Of a DNA stretch of 64,000 nt, positions 52,721 to 63,779 are shown piece after piece (position 1 is the stretch's first letter; every line of letters begins with the position of its first letter). This DNA is from Rhizomys pruinosus. Its lineage: Eukaryota; Chordata; Mammalia; Rodentia; Spalacidae. The translations under genes were made by a program, and so were the position numbers. The stretch spans positions 1 through 64,000 of the forward strand of contig VZQC01001015.1 of the NCBI GenBank assembly GCA_009823505.1, in the 5' to 3' direction. The notes under the pieces were generated by a model. The model did not search any database. It was not told the origin of the DNA and saw only the letters and a program-made list of their open reading frames with translations.

Positions 52721-52906
52721 CCACGGTGGTGGTTGTCTGGGTAAAGTCATAGAGCTAACCCCAGAGAATGGTACTAGAGTTGAGAAAGGGCAGGGGCGGG
52801 GGAGAGTAACCAGCAAATGAGGTCCTGAATGTCACCTCACTGTGTGGCCAGATTGGACCTGCCAGTCATAGCAGCCACCTTTTGGCGAATTGAGTTAGAA
52901 TGTCAT

Positions 52907-52953
<47 letters not shown>
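52907..52953. repeat. (TG)n microsatellite
   Basis: About 23 TG units at the tail of an antisense RSINE. Confidence 0.97.
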
Positions 52954-52955
<2 letters not shown>

Positions 52956-53240
52956 CATGTGTGGTGTGTGAGTGCACTTACGTGTGCATGTGACATGGAA
53001 GCCAGGCCTCAGCATTAGATGTCATTCTCAATCACTCCAAACCTTACTCCTTGAGACATAGTCTCTCACTGATCTCAGAGCTTGCTGCTGTGACTGGGCT
53101 GGCTAGGCAGCAAGTTCCCTGGAATGTCCTGTCTCTGTCTCCCTGGGGCTGGGCTTATAGGTGTGTTCCACTGAGCCTGGCTTGGGTGGGAGGGATGAGA
53201 ACTCAGGTATTCAGGGTTGTGTCGCTCCTCCAGCCCCATC
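52954..53240 (-). mobile_element. B4/RSINE1-type SINE, antisense
   Basis: TG-rich tail, gaagccaggcctcagcatta, gagacatagtctctcactga, ctgggctggctaggcagcaa and gggctgggcttataggtgtg follow the reversed RSINE order. Confidence 0.8.
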
Positions 53241-54099
53241 CATAGTCTCAGTCTTTTGAACTGTGTTTAACATAGTCTAACTCTAAAATACATAGATATG
53301 CATAGATCTAGGTGATCTATGTGTATGTAAATGAACGAATGAATTCCTAGCAGCTTTAGGGATAAGAAACTGCTTTGAACAAAATCTTAGTGAGTCTGCA
53401 GGTGATTAGCGATGGCATTTGCTGTTATCCAATTCATGATTCTCTCTTTTATTTTTGATTTGGTGGAAAGGAACAATAGGTACTGAACTCTGGGAACAAA
53501 ACACTGCCTTTTAATGCTTCTTGGAGCCTGTAACGTATTATCACTTCTAAACTCACAGTGAGCAGTTAAATCCTCATGATGGATGGACTTCTAGTTTCAA
53601 ATGGTATGAGAGAGGGCTCTGTCTTAACTGCCTTTTACTTTACTTATATTTCAATATCTTAGCAGAGCTATTACATGAAATTGATCCCTCAGCTTTCGGA
53701 AACAGGACGTTTTCGACACTGTTATGTGCCATTATAGAATGTGCCGTTATTTGTCATTTTGTCATGACATCCAGCCCAAGCATCTCTCTTGCTAATAAAC
53801 CTCAATTTGGTTTTGGGTGGCAATGTGCTCAGACCTTGAAGTAATAACTTCAATGGCTGTAGCTCACATATTTCTTAAGGTGTCCTAGGCATTCCTTTAA
53901 TGGATGTAGGGAATGGATTTGGACTGAGCCCACTGCTTCATGCTATCTGTACCCCTGAATTCTATTTTTTTTTTAAGCCTACAGCACCCGGTATTCCCAG
54001 GTGGTCTCCCATCCAACCCCTGAATTCTAGGCAGTGGCTTTGATACCCCTTCCTCCCAGGGAGAGGCAGGAGAAGTTGGCTCTGGTGCCAACCTTGGAG
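53241..54099. other. Unique non-coding sequence
   Basis: No recognised repeat or gene in about 860 bp. Confidence 0.4.
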
Positions 54100-54285
54100 G
54101 TGTGGAGAGCTTAATGTCTCAGTGACTAATGATTTTTCCTTCTTGATCTCTGGAATGGGGACAATGGTGCCCACCTTGTGGGGGAGAGTACAAAGATCAG
54201 ATGAGCTGGTACATGTGACACACTTAAAGACAAGGCCTTTGGTACCAGTGCTTATAAATTAAGGCATGTCTGTCTTTCAGAACAT
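54100..54285 (+). mobile_element. MIR SINE relic
   Basis: gatctctggaatggggacaa, ggtgcccaccttgtggggg and agatgagctggtacatgtga follow the MIR order (cctcatctgtaaaatgggga ... gtacctacctca ... gagataatacatgta). Confidence 0.65.
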
Positions 54286-54604
54286 TGGCCAATTTTTGAA
54301 GATGTCCTTTCTGATCACAACTGAGGAAAGGGCAGGGGAGCTTCTTCTGGCATCCACTGCACAGAGCCTAGCGATGCTGTGAAATGTTCTGCTATGCATC
54401 CCTTAATGTCAGCTGGACAGAGCTCAGAAACACGCAGGAAGCTGAGGTGCTAGAAGACCTTGAACCCCAGGAGAGAGGGAGGTTTGTCCAACTGGTTTCC
54501 TGTTAGATCTTTGGGGCTTAGCTCTGTGTGAGGCACATAGTAAACTCAGGAAATGCGCAATAAAGAGATGAGCAATAAACTTTAGCGTGTGTGATTGTCC
54601 CCTT
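54286..54604. other. Unassigned; weak L2-tail trace
   Basis: tgtgaggcacatagtaaact and caggaaatgcgcaataaaga near 54528-54565 resemble an L2/MIR tail. The rest is unassigned. Confidence 0.35.
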
Positions 54605-54668
54605 GCTGGCACACACAGGCACACATTCACACATGCATGCACACACATGCGCGTGCGCACGCGCACAC
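54605..54668. repeat. Alternating purine-pyrimidine CA/CG tract
   Basis: CA-rich with a central self-complementary gcgcgtgcgcacgcgcac (54650-54667). Z-DNA potential. Confidence 0.85.
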
Positions 54669-54989
54669 TTTTAGTGTCTCTGTTACATCACTCTTTGGCA
54701 AGTTTCTTTAACCTTCAGTCAAAGTATTACTGATAACCAAGAAAGACATCCCGTCTCCAGCCTACTGACATGATTTTATACCTCAAGTCCATCAGGGGAA
54801 ACAATCCCACTGATGAGTTTGCTTCAAAGGGCTTGACTCATTACCAAATGCATCAAAGGAAAAATAGTGCATTTTCTAACTATTCTGTAATACTGGAGCA
54901 CTGGTAGCAAGGGAAATAACTGAGGTAGATGCGTCTGAAATTTTTTGGAAGGGCAGAGCAACTCACAAATTCATCTTGGCATAATCTTC

Positions 54990-55270
54990 GAGCAGCAGCC
55001 TGATTATTAAGACGTAACTCATGTTTGTTGAGTGCCTATCCCATGTTTGAGAGGGGCTTAGGATAGTATATACAGCAGAAAAGGAGCAGAGCTGGGTCCA
55101 GGTCTTGGCTCCCAAAGCACTAGGGACTCGGAGGGAATGTGGTGTTACTGCTGGATACCAGGCAGTGAGTGCCAGGACGGGTCTCATGCAATGGCACTTG
55201 GGAGGCATCTCCAAGCTATTTAGGATCAGGAAGGTTTTCAGGAAGGAGGTTTGATTGAGGTGTGAAGAGT
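54990..55270 (-). mobile_element. L2 LINE relic, antisense
   Basis: gtttgttgagtgcctatccc, taggatagtatatacagcag and ggttttcaggaaggaggttt match the reversed L2 end (ttattgagcacctactatgtgcc ... cttctggaggaggtga). Confidence 0.65.
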
Positions 55271-55384
55271 CAGCTTACCACGTGCACATGTGCGCCTCTG
55301 GAATTCAATTAGGAGTTCTGAGCTCTTCACCACTTACTCCTAACTGTATGAATGTCAGTAATTCATCAGTCAAAGGCTTGACTC

Positions 55385-55500
55385 TTTTACTATTGAAAGG
55401 TGACAAAAATAGTATCTGCTTTCTGGATTATTTTGAGAATTAAATGAGATAATACATGTAAAATATGCTAAGCCTCAAATATTCTATTCAAATATTGTAA
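55385..55500 (+). mobile_element. MIR SINE relic
   Basis: gaattaaatgagataataca, followed by a tgtaaaatatgct block, is a near-exact MIR 3' block. Confidence 0.8.
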
Positions 55501-55726
55501 GAGAAAGGGGGGATGAGGAAAATTATTTTGTGCTTTGGCAAAATGTATTCCTTGTTTGGTGAGTAATTTTAGAGACTGGGGCCTTTGGGTGCTCTTTGTC
55601 AGCTTCCAGTGCTTAATGAAATTAAAATTATTTTCTAAGTAAACTGAACACCCCCCAATCCCCAGCAGGGGTGAAGCTCCTTCTTAGATGCATATGTTTG
55701 ATTTGTGGTTAAAATTAGAAACAATC

Positions 55727-56075
55727 TGTGTTAGCTTTCTGTTATGATAACAAAACACTGGAGATCATTAAATGCGAAAGACGGAAGGACCTTTTTGGTT
55801 CACAGCTTGGCAGTTTCAATCTATCATCAATCGTCCCCATTGCTTTGGTCGTGACGAGGCAGTGCGTCATGCAGAACATATGGCCAACAAAGCCAGAGCA
55901 CACGCCAGAGAGCAAAGGAAGAGTGCAATCCCACAATGCCCTTCAGAGGCACCACCAATGATGCAAGGACCTCCCACCAGGTCCCACCTCGTAAAGCTTC
56001 CATTACCACCAACAGTACCACCCAGGACACCAAGTCATCAATACATGGGCCTGTATGGAAGCAGAACCACGACCC
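55727..56075 (-). mobile_element. MT/MLT-like MaLR LTR, antisense
   Basis: tgtgttagctttctgttatg, ggttcacagcttggcagttt, gcaatcccacaatgcccttc, ggacctcccaccaggtccca and aatacatgggcctgtatgg follow the reversed MaLR LTR order. Confidence 0.8.
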
Positions 56076-56434
56076 CACTCTTCTCCTTGGTGAGTGGATA
56101 GATAAGTTATGGCATTTTCATATGCTGGAGAACTAATATTAATAAAAGGACAGGCACTGTGATATATGATACAGCAGGGGTAAGTCTCAGAAGTCCCAGG
56201 GTAAGTGAAACAAATCAACACAAAGGAACATGTGGTGTGGGATTCTGTCTATATAAAATGTGCAGAAAAGGAAAAAACATCTTATTCCCATTTGATTTGA
56301 AAAAAAAGAAAAGGAAAAAAACAGACAGACATAAAAATGCTCAGTAGCTGCCTAGATTTGAGGGTAAAGAAAAAAAGACAACTCGGTGGACATAAGAGAT
56401 GTTTCTGAGGTGACAAAATAGTCTATAAGCACTG

Positions 56435-56473
<39 letters not shown>

Positions 56474-56734
56474 GCTATTCATGTCTGTAACTATACATAT
56501 GTGTATTATAATTATATAATATATACATATATATTATTATGGTGCCAGTTGATACACAACTTTACACATTTACTAAACTAATCATTGACATGGGTTCATC
56601 TTCTGTTATAAATTATACTTGAAAAGTTTTAACAAGATGCTTCAGAGTTAAATAAACTTTCAAGCATCTGAATCTCTGTTGCAAGGTGCTGTGACTTTGG
56701 ATATTTGATTATAAAGACAGTGGTCTACTTTACT
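56076..56734. other. A/T-rich sequence with (TA)n
   Basis: Contains (TA)17 at 56439-56472 and further TA-rich DNA to about 56540. A/G-rich at 56268-56390. No gene recognised. Confidence 0.6.
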
Positions 56735-57338
56735 GTTTGCTGCTCTAACATCATAACCAAAAGCAGCTTAGGGTTCATTTGGAGTAAACTTCCAGGTTAT
56801 GATCGATCACTGAGAGAGATCAGGGCAGGATTTCCAGCAGAAGCTGAGGCAGGAATCACGGAGGAGTGTCGTTGACTGGTTCACTCCCTGGCTCATATTC
56901 AGCTCTTCCTCTCTTTTTTTTTTTTAAATTTTATTTATTTTTGTATGTGTATGAGTGTACTGTCTGCATGTAGGTCATGCAATGCCGCAGAGGTCAGAAG
57001 AGGGTGTTGGATTCCCCTGAAACTGGAGTTAAAGATTGTTCTTAGCCACTATGTGAGTGCTGGGGATCGAACCCCGGGTCCTCTGCAAGAGCAGTCGGCA
57101 CTCCTAACTGCTAGGCCATTTCTCCAGCTCTCTCTTAATCAGTGCAGACCCACCTTCCTAGGGACTGTGCTGCCCACTGTGGGCTGGACCCTCCCACATC
57201 AATCACCCCACCAATAAAGACAATTTCTCACAGACATGCCCGATGGACAGTGGGGTGCAGGAAATTCTTCAGGTGAAGTTTCTTCTTCTCAGGTGACTCC
57301 AGGTGGTGTTCAGCTGATGTTTATTACTAACCAGGACA
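56735..57338 (-). mobile_element. ERVL-MaLR-type LTR, antisense, split by a B2
   Basis: ttgctgctctaacatcataa and accaaaagcagcttagggtt before the B2. After it come cccactgtgggctggaccct, cccacatcaatcacccc and cttctcaggtgactccaggt. Same family as at 2.2 and 15.7 kb. Confidence 0.8.
56925..57128 (-). mobile_element. B2 SINE nested in LTR, antisense
   Basis: Reversed B2 (tgtgtatgagtgtactgtct ... gctaggccatttctccagc). Short ctctctt duplication at both sides. Lacks the 17-bp duplication, and about 20 bp is deleted after gcatgtagg. Confidence 0.92.
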
Positions 57339-59502
57339 GCCCGCTGCTGCTAAGTCAAATGGAGTGTTAGTGAGACAACCTGGGGAGGGGCCTTGATGGG
57401 TTTCCTAGGACTACGTGATATTTGGGTGTATCTGAGCCTTGCCTATGCCATGGTATCTTACATCTGTCCTTTTAAGCTATGATTCATACTTTACGCAGCA
57501 TAATTTCATCTCCCTGCAGACATTCTCTCTCAGTTATCACTACAAAGATTATTCAAGCAGAAATCTATGTTGCTGTGTTTTATCTTTTGGAGCTGGATTT
57601 GAACATGTTGGTTATTAGGTTTCTTCAAGTCCCTAAAATAAAGATTCAGGTGCCAATTCCTTTGGTGGTCATGAAGAGTTTTCCTTCTATTTCCCCTGCA
57701 ATTGGGTGGGAGACTCCATGAATGTTTTCCTTTTTGTCTCAGCCACTGGGACATCAGTTCAATTCAGAGGTCAGTGTAACTGCAACCACACCACACTGTG
57801 ATACGGATCTCATTGCTGCATTAACTGTCCCCTCCCGCTCAACCCCGTGATCCTGTATATCATTGAACCATTTATAGTATGCTTAATTTAGCATGCTTTC
57901 TCACATGTAAACCAGGGGGGTGGGTTAGGAATTAAAGCAGTGAATGCAGAATTTTGCATATCTGCAGTGATGTTTTTCTGCTTTTAAAATGAAATGACAC
58001 AGGAGGTTTGCTGGTAGTGGCTGTCATAAATAGGTATACATACGCAGCCATACACGAGTTTGATGTATTAGACATGTGAGCCTGAATCCTCAGCTGAAAA
58101 CTAGGAGGAGTTAGTGAAAATTTGTGGCTGTATTTAAATCTCCAGAACCAGGTCTTTAGAAAGGACACGCTAATGCAAGGTAAATTTTACCAGGAAACAC
58201 TGGGCCATAATTTTTCTGTTATAAATCATACCACATTATCCGGCAGGACTCAGAGGACTTCAAAATACTTGTGGTTGAGGTTGTATGACTCACGCACGAT
58301 TGTTTCTTTTCTAATGATTTCTCATGACCTTGACTTAACTTCAAGGACATGGAAGGCCTAAGGGACCAGATCAAAGACGCCCCTTGACCTTCCAGACGGC
58401 AGTTCAGTTCCTACCACATTCCACAGTTGTCTATTGGCAGCAGGTACCGAGTCTCATTTCTGTCTTTGAAAACTAGTTTTACTATCTCATCAAGAACAGT
58501 GTGAAATTGAACTTGCAATTAAAAAATAAGCTTCGTTTCCACTCCCCTCCTCCCCAGCAACCTCTTGACACAGCCAAATTGGGGGTCATCAGGAAACGGG
58601 GAGGAGAATGCGTGCAGGGTTTCAAAGACGCCTGGTAGGAATATTTCTTAATTGAGCCTTGCTTTTGAGCTGCGTGGAATTGTTCTTATTAAAAATTAAA
58701 TAAGAACAGCGGTGAAGAACACGGGAGACTCTTCAAGATTAGAGCTTTGTGAGATTCTCTTAAAGGGCTTTCATTAGGCACCACCGTTCTGTGGCGTCTT
58801 AAGAACTCACCTATACAAAATGTAGGGCTGTTTTTGCTTTCAGCCTCTTTCCCCAAAACACAGGAGACATGGGTGCTTAAAACAGGAACAGCAAAAGGGT
58901 ATTTCCACAGTGTACTTTGAATTAGGTTTGTGTTTCCACAATGTTATCTAATTAGTGCTTTCACCCTCTTCTTCTGTCGGCCCCTCCCTCCTTCTGTTCC
59001 TTCTTTCTTCTTTGTCTTTACCAGTGTAGGCTGGTTTAGATCCTCCTGTGTGTGACTTTGACCGTTATTTTGTTATTACTATTTTTTTTCTGTCTTGGAA
59101 AAATAAAGGAAAGGTTCTTATCATTGCCTCTCAAACGTAAAGGTGCATGCTCAGGACTCACCATCTGGAGATGGTGTAAAGAATTCATTTCTATTCAGTG
59201 AGTCTGCAGTGGACCTGAGAGTCCACATTTCAACAATGTCACCTTTGAACTCTTCTAGAGTCACAAGGAGCTAGGTATACCCAAGATGAAATTAGGCACT
59301 AAATTCTTTTGAGTGTAACTAGGGGCTGGAAATGAACTGGCAGGGAGAAGACAGGAGATGAAGCAAGAAATAAAAACAAAACAAAACAAAAAAAACAAGC
59401 CATGCAGAACAAAACACATCCCTTCCTTACTACACACAGAACTATAAACAGCCTAATTATGCCCATTGAATCAGCGATTCATCATCCCTACGTAAACATT
59501 AT
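57339..59502. other. Longest repeat-free block; candidate conserved non-coding DNA
   Basis: About 2.2 kb without any repeat I recognise, in a window otherwise saturated with them. The 58.1-58.95 kb part has a balanced, complex composition and scattered CpGs (gactcacgcacgattg, gtgcagggtttcaaagacgc, tgtggcgtcttaag). ORFs stay under 80 codons, so if functional it would be regulatory. No direct proof in the sequence. Confidence 0.4.
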
Positions 59503-59726
59503 GTATTTTTTATTTTAATTTTATTTTTATGTGTATGAGTGTTATGCCTGCGTGTATGTAAGTGCACCGTGTTGTGCAATCCCTGTGGAGGACCAAAAAG
59601 GGTGTGGGATCCCCTGGAACTGGAGTTAGGGACAGCTGTTAGCCACCACGTGGGTGCTGGGATTCGAACGCAGGTCCTCTGCAAGAGCAGCCAGTGTTCT
59701 TAACTACTGAGCCATCTCTCCAGCCC
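59503..59726 (-). mobile_element. B2 SINE, antisense
   Basis: Tail of T/A units, then the reversed body (ctggaactggagttaggg) and head (ctactgagccatctctccag). No clear TSD. Confidence 0.92.
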
Positions 59727-59837
59727 CAGCATTAACAATTGAACAAATTTGTAGTATCTTGCTAATGCAACTTGGATTTTGGCACTCCAGCAAGGACTGT
59801 AAATAAAATCAGAATAGTGACCTTAAAGGCACTGAAA

Positions 59838-60292
59838 TGGTTTTGATTGTTAATTTGATGGATTTAGAATCACCATAGAAACAAATCTCTGGGGATGTCT
59901 GTGAGGGTTAGATGTTTTGTTGTTGTTGTTGTTTGTTTGTTTTTTGAGATAGGGTCTCCCTATCTCTAGCTGGCTAGAACTCACAGAGATCCACCTGCCT
60001 CTGCCTTCTGAGTGCTGGTATGATTAAAGGCTTGTGCCACCATGCCCAGCTCTCTAGATTATTTCAATTATGTTGGAAAAGACACACCTTAAACACAGGC
60101 AGTGACCTCTCTAGTGATGGGGTCCCAGGGTGGATTAATGTGAGTCGAGCAGGGGCATTCATCTCTTTCTGATTCCTGACTGTGCAGAATTTCCTGCTAC
60201 CATGGATCCCCTACTGCGATGGAGTGCATCCATTAACTGCCAGCCAACTTTTAGCAGGTATTTGTTGCAGCAACATGACAAGTAACAAATGA
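59838..60292 (+). mobile_element. MaLR-type LTR split by a B1
   Basis: ggttttgattgttaatttga, ttagaatcaccatagaaac and gatgtctgtgagggtta, then after the B1 tctagattatttcaattatg, ttcctgactgtgcagaattt and aggtatttgttgcagcaaca. Same family as 29.5-30.2 kb. Confidence 0.78.
59917..60052 (-). mobile_element. B1 SINE nested in LTR, antisense
   Basis: (GTT)n tail, gagatagggtctccctatct, gatccacctgcctctgcctt and gccaccatgcccagct. Somewhat shortened in the middle. Confidence 0.9.
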
Positions 60293-60296
60293 CAGT

Positions 60297-60464
60297 GGGG
60301 TGTGTGGCTAGCCTTTAATCCCAGCACTTGGGAGGCAGAGGCAGAGGCGGGTGGATCTCTGTGAGTTCAAGGCTAGCCTGGTCTACATAGTGAGCTCTAG
60401 GCCAACTGGGACTAAAGGGAGACCCTATCTCAAAAAGACCAAAAAACAAAACAAAACAAAACCC
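60297..60464 (+). mobile_element. B1 SINE
   Basis: gcctttaatcccagcacttg with a six-base gcagag duplication, through gggagaccctatctcaaaaa. AAAAC-type tail. Confidence 0.93.
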
Positions 60465-60607
60465 AGTTATTATGAGACACACCTCCACGAACACAGAGCA
60501 ATGCTGCCATTCAGAGTCCTCTTTTCTTCTGCATATATAAATCCTCATGATTTTCCTGAGGGTATAAAGAACCTTGCTATCAATCATAAGAGTTGTTTGG
60601 ATTTGGT

Positions 60608-60715
60608 TTCTTGAGGTAGGCTATCTCTATGTAGCTTGGACTTTGAACTTAAGATCCTCCTGCCTCTGCCTCCAAAGTGCTGGGTTCACAAGATTGTGCC
60701 ACCATGCCTGACTAG
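60608..60715 (-). mobile_element. Old B1 SINE, antisense
   Basis: cttgaggtaggctatctcta, gatcctcctgcctctgcctc and gccaccatgcctgact, diverged reversed B1. Confidence 0.75.
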
Positions 60716-61011
60716 CAAAGCACTTTTGCTATAGGCAAAGCAAGGATTTGAGGTGTGAGATGGAACTGGATTTCATCTTTGTTAAGTTTTGCAAATGCCA
60801 TCTTTTTAACGTTTAATACCCCCCTCATTTTTAGACCCAGAGTATAAAAGGAATTCTCCCACCAAAATCAAATGCCAAGGTCAAATGGAAAGTGTTTTAA
60901 GTATTTGGCCAACTCCAGCATGTTAGAGAAGTGCTACTTGGGACTTCTATTTTTTCTGTTTGTATTTTTATTTTTCTGATATTGTATTTGACTCAAAAGT
61001 ATTCTCTTGCC

Positions 61012-61125
61012 TATGTGTGGTGGTTTATTTACATCAGTAATCCCAGCATTTGGGAAGCAAAAGGGGGATTGTGAGTTCCAGGCCAGCCTGGACCACATGT
61101 TGAGACTTTGCCTCAAAGAGCAACA
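61012..61125 (+). mobile_element. Old B1 SINE
   Basis: taatcccagcatttgggaag, gagttccaggccagcctgga and gagactttgcctcaaagag. Diverged. Confidence 0.75.
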
Positions 61126-61447
61126 TTTGAGTCATTGTTGGCTCATGGAATTCATGCTGAATGGGTGGCAATTTGTCATTCTTCAAGCTAAAATTGGAAG
61201 GCAGCATTTCTTCCACCTGGAAGTCTGCCAGTTGAAATGCTTTCTTCCACAAGTCTCATACAGCAAGGGAAGAAGTATGTGTAGGAACGGTCACCAGGTC
61301 ACCACCTTGTTGCTTAAACAGAAAAACATCTGATAGCTGCAAAGGTCTTCCAGGAAGTGAGACGTTTTGTTGCTGAAACCTCAACCTAAGGCGATACTAA
61401 GGGGGTAGCCCAGAAAGATATCCTGACTAGAAATGTAGCTATGTTTA
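61126..61447. other. Unique non-coding sequence
   Basis: No recognised repeat or gene. Confidence 0.4.
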
Positions 61448-61459
61448 AAAAGAATAATA

Positions 61460-61622
61460 GCCGGGCGTGGTGGTGCATGCCTTTAATCCTAGCACTTGGG
61501 AGGTAGAGGTAGGAGGATCTTTGTGAGTTCAAGGCCAGCCTGGTCTACAAAGTGAGTTCCAGGACAGCTGGGGCTACAGGGAGACCCTGTCTCGAAAAGA
61601 CAAAAAAAAAAAAAAAAAAAAA
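61460..61622 (+). mobile_element. Young B1 SINE with long A-tail
   Basis: gccgggcgtggtggtgcatg through a gagaccctgtctcgaaaaga block, then an unbroken tail of more than 20 A. TSD agaataata at 61451-61459 and 61623-61631. Confidence 0.95.
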
Positions 61623-61631
61623 AGAATAATA

Positions 61632-62551
61632 AAGATTGTGTACTAAAGTTGTGTCATTCACCTGTCAGTCCATCTGCCTATGAGCTTTCTTTCATTAGCT
61701 GGCCAAAAGTTCTTGACAAAAATAATAGTAGAACGTCAATGGTAGGGACTCTGGGGAGACGTCATTGTCCATCACTTGTCTATATTCATCGTTTAGGGCA
61801 GTGCTTTTCAAAAACAGAACATGGACAAGAAAGAAGCCAGAACAAGTGTTTAGAGAGCTTAGTTTTGGTCCCAGTTTGGCTTGGCGGAACAACTTCAGCC
61901 TTGTAATCTGAGCACACAGGTCCGCACATCCTCGGATCCCAGTGGATGGTGACTCGTGACCTCACGGCTTCATTTCCTCTGACAACAGAGTGAAGTATAC
62001 GAGGGACTGTTTTTTTCTAAGAACTGAGAATCTTCTGGGGCCTTTTATCTGCTTCAACCTTTCCTGTGGCTGCGGAGGCACAGTGCCCATGCTGTGTGGG
62101 GCTCTACACTCTAAAGTCCCTTGGCCCCACCCACCATCTTCTGACTCCTCCTCAGGAGCTTTTCAAGTCTCCAGTGGTGTCATTAACAAGATGTCTTTGA
62201 CATAGGCATTTGACTAACATCAGTGACTGTGTCCTTTCTCCTAGGGATATTTGTTCTTACCTGATGCTTTGCAACATCTGCTAAAAGGATGTATGAAGGG
62301 AGGGAAGCTCACCCCAAGAAGTCAGGAGAGGGAGGCAGGCATCATGTGTGCTTCCTGGGGGCCCTGAAATTGTGTACAGCAGCGTTTCCTGCTGGGAGTC
62401 ACTTTCAGTAAGCATTGCCCAGTCACGTGCCCTTGTGCTTGTTTCTATTTAGTTTGTTTTACTAGTTCTGTCTTTAACTTACTAGAAAACTACTGCATCC
62501 TGGCTAGTCCTGATCATGTTGAAAGGTGCTGTGCAGGCAGCTGGGGAGGGT
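61632..62551. other. Unassigned sequence
   Basis: About 900 bp without a confident repeat. A faint hAT-like gggcagtgcttttcaaaa (61797-61814) is too short to call. No gene recognised. Confidence 0.4.
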
Positions 62552-62690
62552 CCTGGTTTCCTTTCTGTTGCTGGAATAACATGAAAAGAAGAAACTTAAG
62601 GGAGACATGGTTTATTTTCATTCACAAATCCAGGTCCGTCACAGAGCTTGGGACTGCAGTGGTATAGACACTGGTAAGTTGTTCAGGCTC
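62552..62690 (-). mobile_element. MaLR-like LTR fragment, antisense
   Basis: tttcctttctgttgctggaa, gaaacttaagggagacatgg and tttattttcattcacaaatc resemble the reversed LTR end. The rest is missing. Confidence 0.55.
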
Positions 62691-62740
62691 TTGAGAATAC
62701 TCTCTCACCATGCTCCTGTAAATAAACTTAATGAAACTCA

Positions 62741-62741
<1 letters not shown>

Positions 62742-62787
<46 letters not shown>

Positions 62788-62820
62788 CACACACCCCACA
62801 CACATACACACAAACACAGA
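62742..62820. repeat. (CA)n microsatellite, interrupted
   Basis: About 20 CA units, then GCACAC and CCACACA variants. Confidence 0.95.
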
Positions 62821-62995
62821 AGCAGGGATAGTTGGAAAGTGGACAGGGATTATCAGGAGTGGAATGGGGATAAGGGGGTCATGGGCAATAAATATGACTG
62901 AAACACTTTATGTACATGTATGAAAATGTCATAAAATCCTTTATTATGTATATGCTAATTAATAATATATGCTAATAAGACTTAAAACTATCCTG
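62821..62995 (+). mobile_element. Rodent L1 (Lx-like) 3' end
   Basis: G/A-rich stretch, then gcaataaatatgactgaaac, gtatgaaaatgtcataaaat and taatatatgctaataagac. Homologous to the 25.7-kb fragment. Confidence 0.7.
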
Positions 62996-63116
62996 TTTTG
63001 GATATGAAAGGAATTGGAGGTTCCTAAGAGGGATAGAAATCATGGAAATTCAATACTTATATATGAAATTCTAAAAAAAAAATCAAGGCTATTTCAACAT
63101 TAAAAATCTGTTTCAG

Positions 63117-63270
63117 CTGGGTGTGGTGGCACATGCCTTTAATCCTAGCACTCGGGAGGCAGAGGCAGAGGCAGGCGGATCTTTGTGAGTTCAAGGCCAG
63201 CCTGGTGTACAGAGTGAGTTCCAGGACAGCTGGGGCTACAGGGAGACCCTGTCTCGAAAAGACAAAAAAT
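63117..63270 (+). mobile_element. B1 SINE with perfect TSD
   Basis: ctgggtgtggtggcacatgc through tacagggagaccctgtctcg. Perfect 13-bp TSDs (aaatctgtttcag) at 63104-63116 and 63271-63283. Confidence 0.97.
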
Positions 63271-63486
63271 AAATCTGTTTCAGAAAGGAAATAGTCATAT
63301 AGATAACCCGTATGTAAGGTCCACATTGGTGCAAAAATAAATGTATAAATAATAACGTTTAAAAATATTCCTCTGTGCTGCTTAATACTTAATGTCATGT
63401 TGTATGGGAGACAACAAACATATAAAATAGCTCCACCTCCCCCAATAGTGAGTGGTTTTAAGGTTTTCTAAAGAAGTTAAAATATG

Positions 63487-63725
63487 GGACTGGAGAGATG
63501 GCCTAGCGGTTAAGAGCACCGACGCTCTTGCAGACGACCCGGGTTCGATCCCCAGCACCCACATGGCGGCTAAGAACCGTCTGTAACTCCAGTTCCAGGA
63601 GAACTCCAGTTCCAGGGGAATCCGAGACCCTCTTCTGACCTCCGCGGCATTGCACGACACGGGTGCACAGACCTGCATGCAGACAGTACATTCATACACA
63701 TACAAAGATAAATAATAAAAAAAAA
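63487..63725 (+). mobile_element. Young B2 SINE, 17-bp-duplication subfamily
   Basis: Near-intact A box (tggcctagcggt) and B box (gggttcgatcccc). Tandem 17-bp units at 63585-63601 and 63602-63618 (aactccagttccaggag and aactccagttccagggg). Perfect 16-bp TSDs (aagaagttaaaatatg) at 63471-63486 and 63726-63741. Confidence 0.97.
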
Positions 63726-63779
63726 AAGAAGTTAAAATATGAGTAGTTCATGCTTAGGGCAGCAAAGCAATCTTTATGG

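Noticed and set aside
61797..61814. hAT-like terminal motif
   Set aside because: Too short to distinguish from chance, and no matching body or second terminus nearby.
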